A stretch of DNA of 43,942 bases. Origin: an uncultured Oscillospiraceae bacterium (GTDB lineage: Bacteria; Bacillota; Clostridia; Oscillospirales; Oscillospiraceae). This document shows, piece by piece, positions 17,119 to 25,579 of this stretch. Every line of letters starts with the position of its first letter. Position 1 is the stretch's first letter. The notes under the pieces were generated by a model that had not been told where the DNA came from, ran no database searches, and saw only the letters and a program-made list of their open reading frames with translations. The stretch lies in NCBI GenBank assembly GCA_947600025.1, contig CANQFY010000007.1, positions 1 to 43,942 of the forward strand, given 5' to 3'. The position numbers were made by a program, and so were the translations under genes.

Positions 17119-18000
17119 ATGAAAATCGGTTTTATCGGCCTCGGGATCATGGGCAAGCCCATGGCGAAGAATCTAAAAAAGGCGGGCTACGATCTCCTCG
17201 TGAACAATCGGAGCCGTGGGCCTATGGACGAGCTGGCAAATTTCGGATGCGTCCCCGCCACCCAGGCGGAGATCGGGGAAGTGTGCGACGTAGTGCTGAC
17301 CATGCTCCCCAACTCCCCCCAGGTCCGGGAGGTGATGCTCTTTCCCGGCGGCGTGGCGGAACATATGAAGCCCGGCACGGTGTATATCGACATGAGCTCC
17401 GTCAACCCGGTGGCCTCCCGGGAGATCGCCGCTACATTGGCGGAAAAGGGCATTGAGATGCTGGACGCGCCGGTGTCCGGCGGGGAGCCCAAGGCCATCG
17501 ACGGCACGGTGAGCTTCATGGTGGGGGGCAAACAGGAGGTTTTCGACCGGATGAAGCCTCTGCTCTTGACCATGGGCGCCTCCGCCGTCCGCTGCGGGGA
17601 GGTGGGGGCCGGCAATACCGCCAAGCTGGCCAATCAGATCATCGTAGCCTGCAACATCCGGGCGGTGGCGGAGGCCCTGACCCTGGCGAAAATGGCCGGC
17701 GTGGAGCCGGAGCTGGTGTTCCGGGCCATTCAGGGCGGGCTGGCGGGCTCTACGGTGCTGAACGCTAAAGCGCCCATGATGCTCTCCGGCGACGACCGGC
17801 CCGGCTTTAAGATCGACCTGCATATCAAGGACCTGAATAACGTCCTGGACTGCGCCCACGCCGTGGGGGCCCCGGTGCCCATGACTGCTTCCGTGATGGA
17901 GGTGATGCAGTGGCTCCATGCCCAGGGCAAGGGCCAGCTGGATCACAGCGCCATCGCCCAGTATTATGAGGCGCTCTCCGGCGCCAAGCTCAGTCAATAG
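17119..18000 (+). CDS. garR: 2-hydroxy-3-oxopropionate (tartronate semialdehyde) reductase-type dehydrogenase
   Basis: The 293-residue protein belongs to the beta-hydroxyacid dehydrogenase family (GarR/HIBADH). The Rossmann dinucleotide motif GFIGLGIMGKPMAKNL is at residues 4-19. Substrate signatures are DAPVSGGEPKA (116-126) and GAGNTAKLANQI, with catalytic Lys169 and Asn172. The NADP- or NAD-linked reaction would reduce tartronate semialdehyde to glycerate or a related short semialdehyde. The close relation to GarR is by overall pattern; 3-hydroxyisobutyrate dehydrogenase is an alternative. Only 27 bases separate it from the HAD gene, with AAGGA before the ATG and no promoter seen, so it is probably the last gene of the glucan operon. 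No garD, garL or glycerate kinase gene is nearby. Confidence 0.85.
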   Translation: MKIGFIGLGIMGKPMAKNLKKAGYDLLVNNRSRGPMDELANFGCVPATQAEIGEVCDVVLTMLPNSPQVREVMLFPGGVAEHMKPGTVYIDMSSVNPVASREIAATLAEKGIEMLDAPVSGGEPKAIDGTVSFMVGGKQEVFDRMKPLLLTMGASAVRCGEVGAGNTAKLANQIIVACNIRAVAEALTLAKMAGVEPELVFRAIQGGLAGSTVLNAKAPMMLSGDDRPGFKIDLHIKDLNNVLDCAHAVGAPVPMTASVMEVMQWLHAQGKGQLDHSAIAQYYEALSGAKLSQ

Positions 18001-18006
18001 AAGGAT

Positions 18007-18035
18007 GCCGGCCCCCGGGTATACCGGGGGCCGGC
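18007..18035 (+). terminator. Terminator of the glucan operon
   Basis: A twelve-base perfect GC stem (18007-18018 with 18024-18035), loop GTATA, then GGCTACTTTT. Confidence 0.85.
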
Positions 18036-18058
18036 GGCTACTTTTCCGATGCCTTCGG

Positions 18059-18092
18059 AAAAAAACGGGCCGGCCGCTTGGGTAGCGGCCGG
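18059..18092 (-). terminator. Terminator of rpoD
   Basis: Read on the minus strand: CCGGCCGCT (18092-18084), loop ACCCA, AGCGGCCGG (18078-18070), then CCCG and seven Ts (18065-18059). Confidence 0.9.
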
Positions 18093-18101
18093 GAAACCCT
18101 A

Positions 18102-19253
18102 TCAGCAGTAAAAATCCTTGATCTTTTTGGCGCGGCTGGGGTGGCGGAGCTTTCGGATGGCCTTGTTCTCAATCTGGCGGATCCGCTCCCGGGTGACCCC
18201 GAAAATCTGCCCCACCTCTTCTAAGGTGTGGGTGCGCCCGTCGTACATGCCGAAGCGCATCCGCAGCACATCCGCTTCCCGCTCGGTCAGGGTGTCCAGA
18301 ATTTCCTTTAAGGCCTCCGCCAGCAGGGCGTTGGAGGTGGCGTCGGCGGGGCCGGGGGTGCGGTCGTCCTCCACGAAGGAGCCGATGGAGGTGTCCTCCT
18401 CGTCGCCCACGGGGGTGTCCAGGCTTAGGGTGTCCGCCGCCGTCCGGTTGGCCTCGATGATCTTTTCCACCGGCAGCCCCAGCTCGTCGGCGATTTCCTC
18501 CATGGTGGGCTCCCGGCCCAGCTCCTGCACCAGTTTTCGGTTGCACCGGGTGGCCTTGTTGATGACCTCTACCATATGCACCGGCACCCGGATGGTCCGG
18601 GCCTGGTCGGCAATGGCCCGGGTGATGGCCTGCCTAATCCACCAGGTGGCATATGTAGAGAATTTGTTTCCCTTTGTCCAGTCGAATTTGTCTACCGCCC
18701 GGATGAGGCCGGTGTTGCCCTCTTGGATCAGATCCAGGATGTGCAGGCCCCGCCCGGAGTATTTTTTGGCGATGGAGACCACCAGCCGGAGGTTGGCCTC
18801 GGTGAGCTTGTTTTTGGCCTCCTGGTCCCCTTCCGTGACCCGCTTGGCCAGATCCACCTCTTCCTCCGCCGAGAGCAGGGGAATCTGCCCGATCTCCTTC
18901 AGGTACATCCGCACGGGGTCATCCAGATTGTACTCCGCCGCCAGATCCACCGGGTCCACCAGTTCCTCATCGTCGCCGGCCATATCCAGATCGTCGATCA
19001 GGGCGTCCTCCATCCCCACGTCCATGTCGGAGCCAAGCTCTAAGTCCAGGTCGGCGCTGATGATTTGGATGTTCATCGCCTCGAACCGGTCATAGATCTC
19101 CTCCAGCTTTTCAGGACTTAAATCCATTTTTTCCAGCTGGGCGTTCAGCTCCGAGGCACGGATCATGCCGTCCCGCCGGCCCTGGGCGATGAGATTCTGA
19201 AGGGCAATGTAATTGTCGTCCATGGGTTTGCCGGATTTTTTTTGTGTGCTCAT
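18102..19253 (-). CDS. rpoD: Primary RNA polymerase sigma factor (sigma-70/SigA)
   Basis: The 383-residue protein is the housekeeping sigma factor, short as is usual in Firmicutes. Region 1.1 covers about residues 10-110, with an acidic stretch. Region 1.2 begins [16 protein letters not shown]. Regions 2.1-2.4 include [17 protein letters not shown] and [17 protein letters not shown]. Region 3 has [13 protein letters not shown]. Region 4.2 ends with [20 protein letters not shown], the helix-turn-helix that reads the -35 box. The start ATG at 19253 follows an AGAGGA site. It is monocistronic here, without the dnaG neighbour common in other Firmicutes, and is divergent from lepA. Confidence 0.98.
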   Translation of the reverse strand: MSTQKKSGKPMDDNYIALQNLIAQGRRDGMIRASELNAQLEKMDLSPEKLEEIYDRFEAMNIQIISADLDLELGSDMDVGMEDALIDDLDMAGDDEELVDPVDLAAEYNLDDPVRMYLKEIGQIPLLSAEEEVDLAKRVTEGDQEAKNKLTEANLRLVVSIAKKYSGRGLHILDLIQEGNTGLIRAVDKFDWTKGNKFSTYATWWIRQAITRAIADQARTIRVPVHMVEVINKATRCNRKLVQELGREPTMEEIADELGLPVEKIIEANRTAADTLSLDTPVGDEEDTSIGSFVEDDRTPGPADATSNALLAEALKEILDTLTEREADVLRMRFGMYDGRTHTLEEVGQIFGVTRERIRQIENKAIRKLRHPSRAKKIKDFYC

Positions 19254-19297
19254 ACCATTTTTCCTCTCAAGAGATTACGCGGATGAATTTCGATATG

Positions 19298-19326
19298 ACT
19301 ATATCCCTTTTTCCCCAATTCGGCAA
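19298..19326 (-). promoter_or_regulatory. Probable rpoD promoter
   Basis: On the minus strand TTGCCG (19326-19321) and TATAGT (19303-19298) are 17 bases apart, about 45 bases before the rpoD ATG. Confidence 0.65.
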
Positions 19327-19419
19327 GGGCCTTCCGGAGAATTTTCTCATTTTTGCGGCTTTGGGCGTTTTTTGTCGCCCTGTTTCACAGTTTGCCCGGA
19401 GAAAAGGCAAAACATACGG

Positions 19420-19448
19420 TTTACTTTTCCGGCAAAATTCGGTATAAT
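19420..19448 (+). promoter_or_regulatory. Sigma-A promoter of lepA-hemW
   Basis: TTTACT (19420-19425) and a perfect TATAAT (19443-19448), 17 bases apart. The predicted start is about 30 bases before the lepA ATG. Confidence 0.75.
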
Positions 19449-19486
19449 ATGCCCAGAAGATAAAAACATACCAGCGGGGGATGTTT

Positions 19487-21295
19487 ATGACCGATCTTTC
19501 CAAAATTCGGAATTTTTCCATTATCGCCCACATTGACCACGGGAAGTCCACCCTGGCCGACCGGCTGCTGGAGGCCTGCGGGGCTGTGGACAGTCGGGAT
19601 ATGGCGGATCAGATCCTGGACTCCATGGATTTGGAGCGGGAACGGGGCATCACCATCAAGGCCCGGGCGGTGCAGCTGACCTACCAGGCCGACGATGGGG
19701 AGGTCTACGACCTGAACCTGATCGACACCCCAGGCCATGTGGACTTTCACTATGAGGTCTCCCGCTCCCTGGCCGCCTGCGAGGGCGCGGTGCTGGTGGT
19801 GGACGCCAGCCAGGGGGTGGAGGCCCAGACCCTGGCCAATACCTTCCTGGCCTCCGACGCGGGGTTGGAGATCGTGCCTGTGATCAACAAGATCGACCTG
19901 CCCTCCGCCCGGCCCCAGGAGGTCAAGGCGGAGATCGAGGATATTCTGGCCATCCCCGCGGAGGACGCCCCGGAGATCTCCGCCAAGAACGGAATCAACA
20001 TCCGCGCCGTGCTGGAGCGGATCGTGAAGGACGTGCCGCCCCCCAAGGGGGACCGGGACGCGCCCCTGCGGGCCCTGGTTTTTGACAGCCAGTACGATTC
20101 CTACCGGGGGGTCATCGTCTACGTCCGGGTCATGGAGGGCACCGTTCGCCCCGGCATGGAGATCCGCATGATGTCCACCGGCGCCACCTACAAGGCGGTG
20201 GAGGTGGGGACCATGAACCCCCTGGGCCTGACGCCCCGGGACAGCCTGGGCGCCGGAGAGGTGGGCTATCTCACCGCCTCCATCAAAACCGTGTCCGACA
20301 CCCGGGTGGGCGACACCGTCACCGGGGCGGAGCGTCCGGCGGCGGAGCCTTTGCCGGGGTATCGGGCGGTGCAGCCCATGGTCTACTCCGGCGTCTACCC
20401 CGCCGACGGCGCCAAGTACCAGGACCTGCGGGACGCGCTGGAAAAGCTAAAGCTCAACGACGCGGCCATGTGCTACGAGCCGGAGAGCTCCCTGGCGCTG
20501 GGCTTTGGCTTCCGGTGCGGCTTTCTGGGACTGCTGCACATGGAGATCATCCAGGAACGGCTGGAGCGGGAGTACAATCTGGACCTGATCACCACGGCCC
20601 CCAACGTGGTCTACCGGGTGACCAAGCTCAACGGCGAGGTAGTCATGGTGGACAATCCCCTGAACTACCCCGACCCCATGGAGATCCAGCTGGCGGAGGA
20701 ACCCTTTGTGAAGGCCAGCCTCATCGCCCCCCAGGAGTATGTGGGCGCGATCATGGATCTCTGCACCAACCGCCGGGGGGAGTTTAAGAACATGGTCTAT
20801 CTGGACGAGCGCCGGGTGGAGCTGCACTATGAAATGCCCCTCAACGAGATTATCTACGACTTTTTCGACGCCCTCAAGTCCCGCACCCGGGGCTACGGCT
20901 CCCTGGACTATGAGCTGATCGGCTACCGGCCCAGCCGGCTGGTAAAGCTGGACATCCTCCTGAACGGGGACATTGTGGACGCCTTGAGCTTCATCCTTTT
21001 TGCCGACAACGCCTACCCCCGGGCCCGGAAGATCTGCGAAAAGCTGAAGGAGAACATTCCCCGTGCCCAGTTTGAGATCCCTGTCCAGGCGGCCATCGGG
21101 GGCAAGATCATCGCCCGGGAGACCATCAAGGCGCTGCGCAAGGATGTTTTGGCCAAGTGCTACGGCGGCGATATCACCCGGAAGAAGAAGCTGCTGGAAA
21201 AGCAGAAGGAGGGCAAGAAGCGGATGCGCACCTTCGGGACGGTCTCCGTTCCCTCCGAGGCCTTTATGGCGGTATTGAAGCTGGACGACGACTAA
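19487..21295 (+). CDS. lepA: Elongation factor 4 (LepA), ribosome back-translocating GTPase
   Basis: LepA is a translational GTPase that acts on stalled ribosomes. The protein is 602 residues, the family length. The G1 P-loop is [15 protein letters not shown]2 is RGITIK, G3 is DTPGHVDF and G4 is NKIDLP. Domains II and III follow (about 190-370), then the LepA-specific C-terminal domain, ending [20 protein letters not shown] with the last residues close to the family end. An in-frame ATG at 19481 directly abuts the GC-rich ribosome site; the ATG at 19487 has a workable spacing and fits the family start. It is followed by hemW ten bases downstream, a pair conserved across Firmicutes. Confidence 0.97.
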   Translation: MTDLSKIRNFSIIAHIDHGKSTLADRLLEACGAVDSRDMADQILDSMDLERERGITIKARAVQLTYQADDGEVYDLNLIDTPGHVDFHYEVSRSLAACEGAVLVVDASQGVEAQTLANTFLASDAGLEIVPVINKIDLPSARPQEVKAEIEDILAIPAEDAPEISAKNGINIRAVLERIVKDVPPPKGDRDAPLRALVFDSQYDSYRGVIVYVRVMEGTVRPGMEIRMMSTGATYKAVEVGTMNPLGLTPRDSLGAGEVGYLTASIKTVSDTRVGDTVTGAERPAAEPLPGYRAVQPMVYSGVYPADGAKYQDLRDALEKLKLNDAAMCYEPESSLALGFGFRCGFLGLLHMEIIQERLEREYNLDLITTAPNVVYRVTKLNGEVVMVDNPLNYPDPMEIQLAEEPFVKASLIAPQEYVGAIMDLCTNRRGEFKNMVYLDERRVELHYEMPLNEIIYDFFDALKSRTRGYGSLDYELIGYRPSRLVKLDILLNGDIVDALSFILFADNAYPRARKICEKLKENIPRAQFEIPVQAAIGGKIIARETIKALRKDVLAKCYGGDITRKKKLLEKQKEGKKRMRTFGTVSVPSEAFMAVLKLDDD

Positions 21296-21305
21296 GGAGG
21301 AGCCT

Positions 21306-22499
21306 ATGCCCATTTTGGGAAGAAAAGATAAAACGCCGCTGGGAATCTATATTCATGTACCCTTTTGCCGGAGCAAGTGCCAGTACTGCGATTTTTACTC
21401 GCTGACCACCAAGGACGACCGACTGATCGACCGGTTTGTGGACGCCATCTGCGCCCATATCCGGGAGACCGGGCCCCTGGCCCCGGGCTACCGGGTGGAT
21501 ACGGTGTATTTTGGCGGGGGGACCCCCAGCTATTTCGGCGCGGACGGGATGGCGACCATTCTCACCGCCGCCCGCCGGGCCTTCGACGTGGACTCGGACG
21601 CGGAGATCACCTTTGAGGCCAACCCGGACTCCATTTCCGACAAGCTCCTCCGCCGCCTGCGGGGGGAGGGGTTCAACCGGGTGAGCCTGGGGGTCCAGAA
21701 CGACAACGACGAGCTGCTGCGGCGCCTGGGCCGGCCCCACAACTATGCCCAGGTCCTCACCGCTGTCCAGCGGATCCGGCGGGCCGGGTATCGGAATCTG
21801 TCCCTGGATCTGATGTACGGCCTGCCGGGGCAGACCCTGGCGGCCTGGCAGGAGACCTTGAACCATGTGCTGACCCTGGCGCCGGAGCATATGAGCTGCT
21901 ATGCGCTGAAAGTGGAGCCGGGGACCCCCCTGTACGACTACAAGGACCTTTGCAACATTCCCAATGACGATGTACAGGCGGATATGTACCTGTCCGCCGT
22001 GAATATCCTCAAGGAACACGGCTACCGGCAGTATGAGATCTCCAATTTTGCCCGGAAGGGCATGGTTTCCAAGCACAATCTCAAGTATTGGATGGGCGGG
22101 GAGTACCTGGGCTTCGGCCCCGACGCCAGTTCGGATTTTGCCGGGAAGCGGTTCAAGGTAGTGCGGGATCTCCACGCCTATATCGACGGGATCAAGCGCC
22201 ACGGCCCGGTGCTGGAGGAGGTGCAGGAGATCCCCATCCGGGAGCGGGCGGGGGAGTACCTGATGACCCGGCTGCGGACCACCGTGGGCATTGAGCGGGA
22301 GGAGTACGAAAAGCAGTACCTGCTGCCCTTTGACCCCCTGGAGGAGGCGCTGTTCCGCTGCCGGGATCACGCGCTGGCCGCCAAGATCTCGGACGGGCGC
22401 TGGCGTTTGACGCCGGAGGGCTTTTTGGTGTCCAATTCCATTATTTCGGATCTGCTGCTCATTCAGGACCAGTCCGCGCCTCTTGCCCGCCGCCGCTGA
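21306..22499 (+). CDS. hemW: HemW, radical-SAM heme chaperone-type protein
   Basis: The 397-residue protein carries the radical-SAM cluster motif FCRSKCQYCDF with Cys21, Cys25 and Cys28. The residue pair after the third Cys is Asp-Phe rather than the Gly-Cys of true HemN, which marks HemW. HemW binds heme and is proposed to hand it to respiratory enzymes; it is often mis-annotated as coproporphyrinogen III oxidase. Other family stretches are VYFGGGTPSYF, EITFEANPDS, RVSLGVQNDND and LDLMYGLPGQT. The C-terminal HemN domain occupies about 300-385. AGGAGG precedes the ATG. It shares an operon with lepA; the usual next genes hrcA-grpE-dnaK are not here. Confidence 0.95.
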   Translation: MPILGRKDKTPLGIYIHVPFCRSKCQYCDFYSLTTKDDRLIDRFVDAICAHIRETGPLAPGYRVDTVYFGGGTPSYFGADGMATILTAARRAFDVDSDAEITFEANPDSISDKLLRRLRGEGFNRVSLGVQNDNDELLRRLGRPHNYAQVLTAVQRIRRAGYRNLSLDLMYGLPGQTLAAWQETLNHVLTLAPEHMSCYALKVEPGTPLYDYKDLCNIPNDDVQADMYLSAVNILKEHGYRQYEISNFARKGMVSKHNLKYWMGGEYLGFGPDASSDFAGKRFKVVRDLHAYIDGIKRHGPVLEEVQEIPIRERAGEYLMTRLRTTVGIEREEYEKQYLLPFDPLEEALFRCRDHALAAKISDGRWRLTPEGFLVSNSIISDLLLIQDQSAPLARRR

Positions 22500-22551
22500 G
22501 CGGCGGCCAGCGGCTACTTCGGGCCCCCACCGGGGGCGGCGGGCCGCCGCT
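22499..22551 (+). terminator. Nested stem structure after hemW (probable terminator)
   Basis: AGCGGCGGCC (22499-22508) is complementary to 22542-22551, and a GCCCCC/GGGGGC hairpin (22523-22528, 22532-22537) sits inside. A weak T run (CGTTTTATC) follows about 25 bases later. Confidence 0.5.
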
Positions 22552-22643
22552 ATCAAAGCGTGCGCCAGCCTGGCGGTAATCGTTTTATCTGCTGGGCCCG
22601 CTCGGTATCGTTTTTGCCAATGGAAAAAGTCAAAATAAGCGGA

Positions 22644-23229
22644 GTCCCCTTCCGGGGACCCACTTTTTGTGTTTCGGCAAGAAAGGAAATAAAGAACAGA
22701 GTTCAAGGGGCGCTTCGAGCAAAGGCGTTTGTTAAGGTATGATTGCCACCGGCAATCATAGTAATTTTGATTCGCTGCGCGGAGCACCACCCCCTAAGGA
22801 CCCCCCGCCGCCTCGCCAGAGGCGCTGGGGGGAATTCGATGGCGGCCTACGGCTCGTCTACCGTGAATTTGTGAAACCGATCATGCAGCGTTCCAAATTC
22901 TGCCAAGCGCTGATTGGTAGATTGTACTAGCGGAGTTTCTTAATCGGTACAATGAAACCTTTTGAGTCTTTTACTCCTATTTTGGTGCAGCACCCATCTT
23001 TTGCCAGCGCAACAATCAACATACTGCACCATTTTGCACGCTGCACCTAAAATATTGCATACCTACGTTATAGAACCGTAAGCCCACATACCTTCTCCGC
23101 TTATCTGCACTATTGGGGGAGCGGCGGGGGGATTCTTAAGGGGGGCGCCTTTGCTCGAAGCGCCCCCTTAAGCCTGTTCTTTGCCCACTTTCTTGCAGGA
23201 GCAAGAAAGTGGGTCCCCCGGAAGGGGTC
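22644..23229. repeat. Pair of imperfect inverted repeats (about 90 bases each) flanking about 400 bases
   Basis: The left arm is at about 22644-22735 and the right arm at about 23136-23229. Reverse-complementing one gives the other with small gaps. Shared blocks are GCCTTTGCTCGAAGCGCCCC, CTGTTCTTT, CTTTCTTGC and AGTGGGTCCCC followed by GGAAGGGG. Inside are a ten-base hairpin (22738-22747 with 22751-22760, loop ACC) and a CCCCCC/GGGGGG hairpin (22801-22832). The interior also has AT-rich sequence with repeated TGCACC (about 22980-23050). No coding frame inside looks real. The pair resembles the ends of a non-autonomous element or an intergenic repeat family, but no transposase or target duplication was recognised. 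Confidence 0.65.
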
Positions 23230-23252
23230 GGGGGAGCAGTGCCGACAGGGAG

Positions 23253-23462
23253 CGCACCGAAACAAGAAGGCAGGAAGTTGGATTCCGGCCCCACCCACCC
23301 GGCTGCGGTGCAGAACGCACCAAAATAAGAAGGCAGGCAGGAGCATTTCTACTCCCGCCCACCTGAAAAGGTAATTTTACCCACCTACCCGGCGGTGGCA
23401 CTCCACGCCGCCTGGTTGCGGAACGCACCGAAATAAGAAGGGAGCAAGCTGGATTCCGGCTC
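23253..23462. repeat. Degenerate direct repeats (three copies)
   Basis: CGCACCGAAACAAGAAGG (23253-23270) recurs with one or two changes at 23316-23333 and 23424-23441. The first and third copies extend through a shared TTGGATTCCGGC or CTGGATTCCGGC. Spacers share CCCACC(C/T)ACCCGGC. The spacing (63 and 108 bases) is too irregular for a CRISPR array. This fills the space up to the DUF2461 gene. Confidence 0.7.
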
Positions 23463-23477
23463 CGCCGGGGAGAGGCG

Positions 23478-24134
23478 TCATCCTTGTCCCAGGGTGAAGC
23501 GGTAGAAGTACTCGTACAGCGGCAGGGCTTTTTCAAAAAAGTCCCGCACCCGCTGCCCCAACTGGGGATCGAACAGCGCCGCCCCCGGTTCCAGGGAGCA
23601 GGTGCAGTCGATGTACCGCCGCCAGGCGAAGTAGGGGGCCAGCCTGGGATCCTCCGGTACCCGGGGCCGCTTGTACAGGTCCGCCGTGACCGGCGCGCCG
23701 GTGGCGGCCTCCACCTGGGCGATCAGGTCCAGGAACGCATCGGGCCGGGCGGCGATATCCTGGCGGAAGGCGTCCATGGCCAGGACCTTGGGCTGCCAGA
23801 GGAAAAAGCCGTAGGATGCGCCCTCCGGCCGCATTTCAAAGTAGAGGCAGGGATGCTCTCCCCACCAGTCCACCTCCTTCCGGACGCAGAGCCAGAGGCT
23901 CTCCTTGTAGGGGTCGGGGTGGTGGAGCCGGGCGTCCCGGTAGATGCGGCTGACCTTGATCTGGTTGCCGGGCCGGTCCTCAAAAAGGGGGAACAGGTCC
24001 TTGGCCAACTCCTTCATGGGCTCGTACAGGGCGTGGACGTACTGCTCCTTGTGGGGCAGGAACCACTCCCGGTTGTTATTCATGCGGACGCCCCAGAGAA
24101 AATCAATGGCCTCGGGGGTGAAGCCGGTAAACAT
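23478..24134 (-). CDS. DUF2461-family protein
   Basis: The 218-residue protein matches the DUF2461/TIGR02453 family. It has the N-terminal FTPEAIDFLWGVRMNNNREWF motif region (residues 2-22), the central KVSRIYRDARL near residue 60, and YFEMRPEGASYGFFLWQP near 97-114. It ends in a helix-rich segment (VRDFFEKALPLYEYFY). No catalytic residues can be named; the family is widespread and its function is unknown. The gene is monocistronic, starts with ATG at 24134, and its -10/-35 boxes lie back to back with those of the fucosidase operon. Confidence 0.88.
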   Translation of the reverse strand: MFTGFTPEAIDFLWGVRMNNNREWFLPHKEQYVHALYEPMKELAKDLFPLFEDRPGNQIKVSRIYRDARLHHPDPYKESLWLCVRKEVDWWGEHPCLYFEMRPEGASYGFFLWQPKVLAMDAFRQDIAARPDAFLDLIAQVEAATGAPVTADLYKRPRVPEDPRLAPYFAWRRYIDCTCSLEPGAALFDPQLGQRVRDFFEKALPLYEYFYRFTLGQG

Positions 24135-24164
24135 TGCCTTTCGCCTCTTTGTCTCATTTTCTTC

Positions 24165-24193
24165 ATTTTATCATTTTTCACTCTAAAATGCAA
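24165..24193 (-). promoter_or_regulatory. Promoter of the DUF2461 gene
   Basis: On the minus strand TTGCAT (24193-24188) and TAAAAT (24170-24165) are 17 bases apart. Confidence 0.7.
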
Positions 24194-24203
24194 GATAAAG
24201 GAT

Positions 24204-24232
24204 TTGCCAACAGGGGGAAAACCATGTATAAT
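24204..24232 (+). promoter_or_regulatory. Sigma-A promoter of the fucosidase-cutC-transglutaminase operon
   Basis: TTGCCA (24204-24209) and a perfect TATAAT (24227-24232), 17 bases apart. The -35 boxes of the two divergent promoters are only ten bases apart. Confidence 0.8.
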
Positions 24233-24253
24233 GGGGGCAAAGGAGGCGGTGAA

Positions 24254-25576
24254 ATGTACCGGTTCGATCGGGAAGCCTATGAAAAACGGGTGGCCTGGTT
24301 CCAGGAGGCACGGCTCGGCATGTTCATCCACTGGGGACTCTACGCCCTGCCCGCCCGAGGGGAGTGGGTGCGGAGCAACGAGCGGATGCCGTTGGAGGAC
24401 TATCAGCGGTATTTTGACGCCTTTACCGCCCCAGACTGCGATCCCCGGCAGTGGGCCCAGGCGGCAAAGGCGGCGGGGATGCGCTACATGGTCTTCACCG
24501 CCAAGCACCACGATGGCTTCTGCCTGTTTGACAGCAAGCTGACGGACTATACCTCGGTCCACGCCCCCTGCCATCGGGATTTCGTGGCGGAATATGTGAA
24601 CGCCGCCCGGGAGGCAGGGCTCAAGGTGGGGCTGTACTACTCCCTGCTGGACTGGCATCACCCTGACTATCCTCACTTTGGGGACCGGTACCATCCCATG
24701 CGGGACGATCCCCGGTATTCAAACGACAACCGGGATTTTTCCCGGTATCTGGACTACCTCCACGGCCAGGTCCGGGAGCTTTGCGCCAACTACGGCAAGA
24801 TCGATCTGATGTGGTTCGACTTTTCCTATGACAATCCCAATGCGCCCATGCGGGCGGAGACCTGGCGGGGTGGGGAGCTGGTCAGCATGGTCCGCGCCCT
24901 CCAGCCGGACATTCTCATTGACAACCGCCTGGAGGTCAGCGGGGAGGGGGGCTTCGGCTCCCTCTGGACGGGGGACCCAGGACCCTGCCACGGGGACTTT
25001 GCCTGCCCGGAGCAGCTGATTCCCCCGGAAGGGCTCCGGGACCGGCAGGGCCGGGACATGGTTTGGGAGGCCTGCGTCACCATGAACAACAACTGGGGCT
25101 ATACCCGGGACGACGGCTATTTTAAGCCGGCGGACATGGTAATCCGGAAGCTGGTGGAGTGCGTCTCCAAGGGCGGCAATCTCCTGCTGAACGTGGGACC
25201 CGACGGCCGGGGCCAAATCCCCAGGCAGTCCCTGGAGGTTCTGGAAAAGCTGGGGGCCTGGATGGCGGTCAACGGGGAGAGCGTCTACGGCTGCGGCAAG
25301 GCGGAGCTGCCCAAGCCGGAATTTGGCCGCTTCACCCAAAAGGGGAACCGGCTTTACTGCCATATCTACGAAAATTCCATCGGTCCTCTGCCGATCCTGG
25401 GAATTCGGGAGGAGGACGTGGCGGAGATGCGGCTGCTCTCTTCTTATGCCGAGGTGCCCATCGCCAGGAGCTGGGTCCGGAGCAACTATCCCGATCTGGT
25501 GTTCGCCGATTTGGGGCCCGACCCGGTGCTGCCGGACCCGGTGGACACGGTGCTGGAAATCACCCTGAGGAGGTAA
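24254..25576 (+). CDS. GH29 alpha-L-fucosidase, cytoplasmic
   Basis: The 440-residue enzyme would release terminal alpha-L-fucose by a retaining mechanism. It shows the GH29 core: WFQEARLGMFIHWGLYALP near residues 15-33, FTAKHHDGFCLFDS with His85 and His86, and YYSLLDWHHPDYP. The nucleophile is Asp189 in IDLMWFDF. The KGGNLLLNVGPDGRG strand follows near residue 310, and a small beta domain closes the protein. It has no signal peptide, so it works on imported oligosaccharides or glycopeptides, unlike most gut fucosidases, which are exported. The open frame extends upstream, but AGGAGG before the ATG at 24254 fixes the start and places it just past the promoter. cutC begins three bases after the stop. 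Confidence 0.92.
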   Translation: MYRFDREAYEKRVAWFQEARLGMFIHWGLYALPARGEWVRSNERMPLEDYQRYFDAFTAPDCDPRQWAQAAKAAGMRYMVFTAKHHDGFCLFDSKLTDYTSVHAPCHRDFVAEYVNAAREAGLKVGLYYSLLDWHHPDYPHFGDRYHPMRDDPRYSNDNRDFSRYLDYLHGQVRELCANYGKIDLMWFDFSYDNPNAPMRAETWRGGELVSMVRALQPDILIDNRLEVSGEGGFGSLWTGDPGPCHGDFACPEQLIPPEGLRDRQGRDMVWEACVTMNNNWGYTRDDGYFKPADMVIRKLVECVSKGGNLLLNVGPDGRGQIPRQSLEVLEKLGAWMAVNGESVYGCGKAELPKPEFGRFTQKGNRLYCHIYENSIGPLPILGIREEDVAEMRLLSSYAEVPIARSWVRSNYPDLVFADLGPDPVLPDPVDTVLEITLRR

Positions 25577-25579
25577 GAG

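Noticed and set aside
21306-22499. Annotation of this gene as coproporphyrinogen III oxidase HemN
   Set aside because: The cluster motif ends Cys-Asp-Phe rather than Cys-Gly-Cys, and the gene follows lepA, both pointing to HemW.
22560-22930. Two small plus-strand frames in the repeat island
   Set aside because: They run through inverted-repeat and hairpin sequence and lack ribosome sites and recognisable protein features.
23253-23441. Possible CRISPR array
   Set aside because: Only three imperfect copies, unequal spacing, spacers resemble one another, and no cas gene in the window.
23110-23536. Two overlapping minus-strand small frames (78 and 122 codons)
   Set aside because: They are translated repeats (CLLISVRS-type units) and overlap the end of the DUF2461 gene; no good ribosome site.
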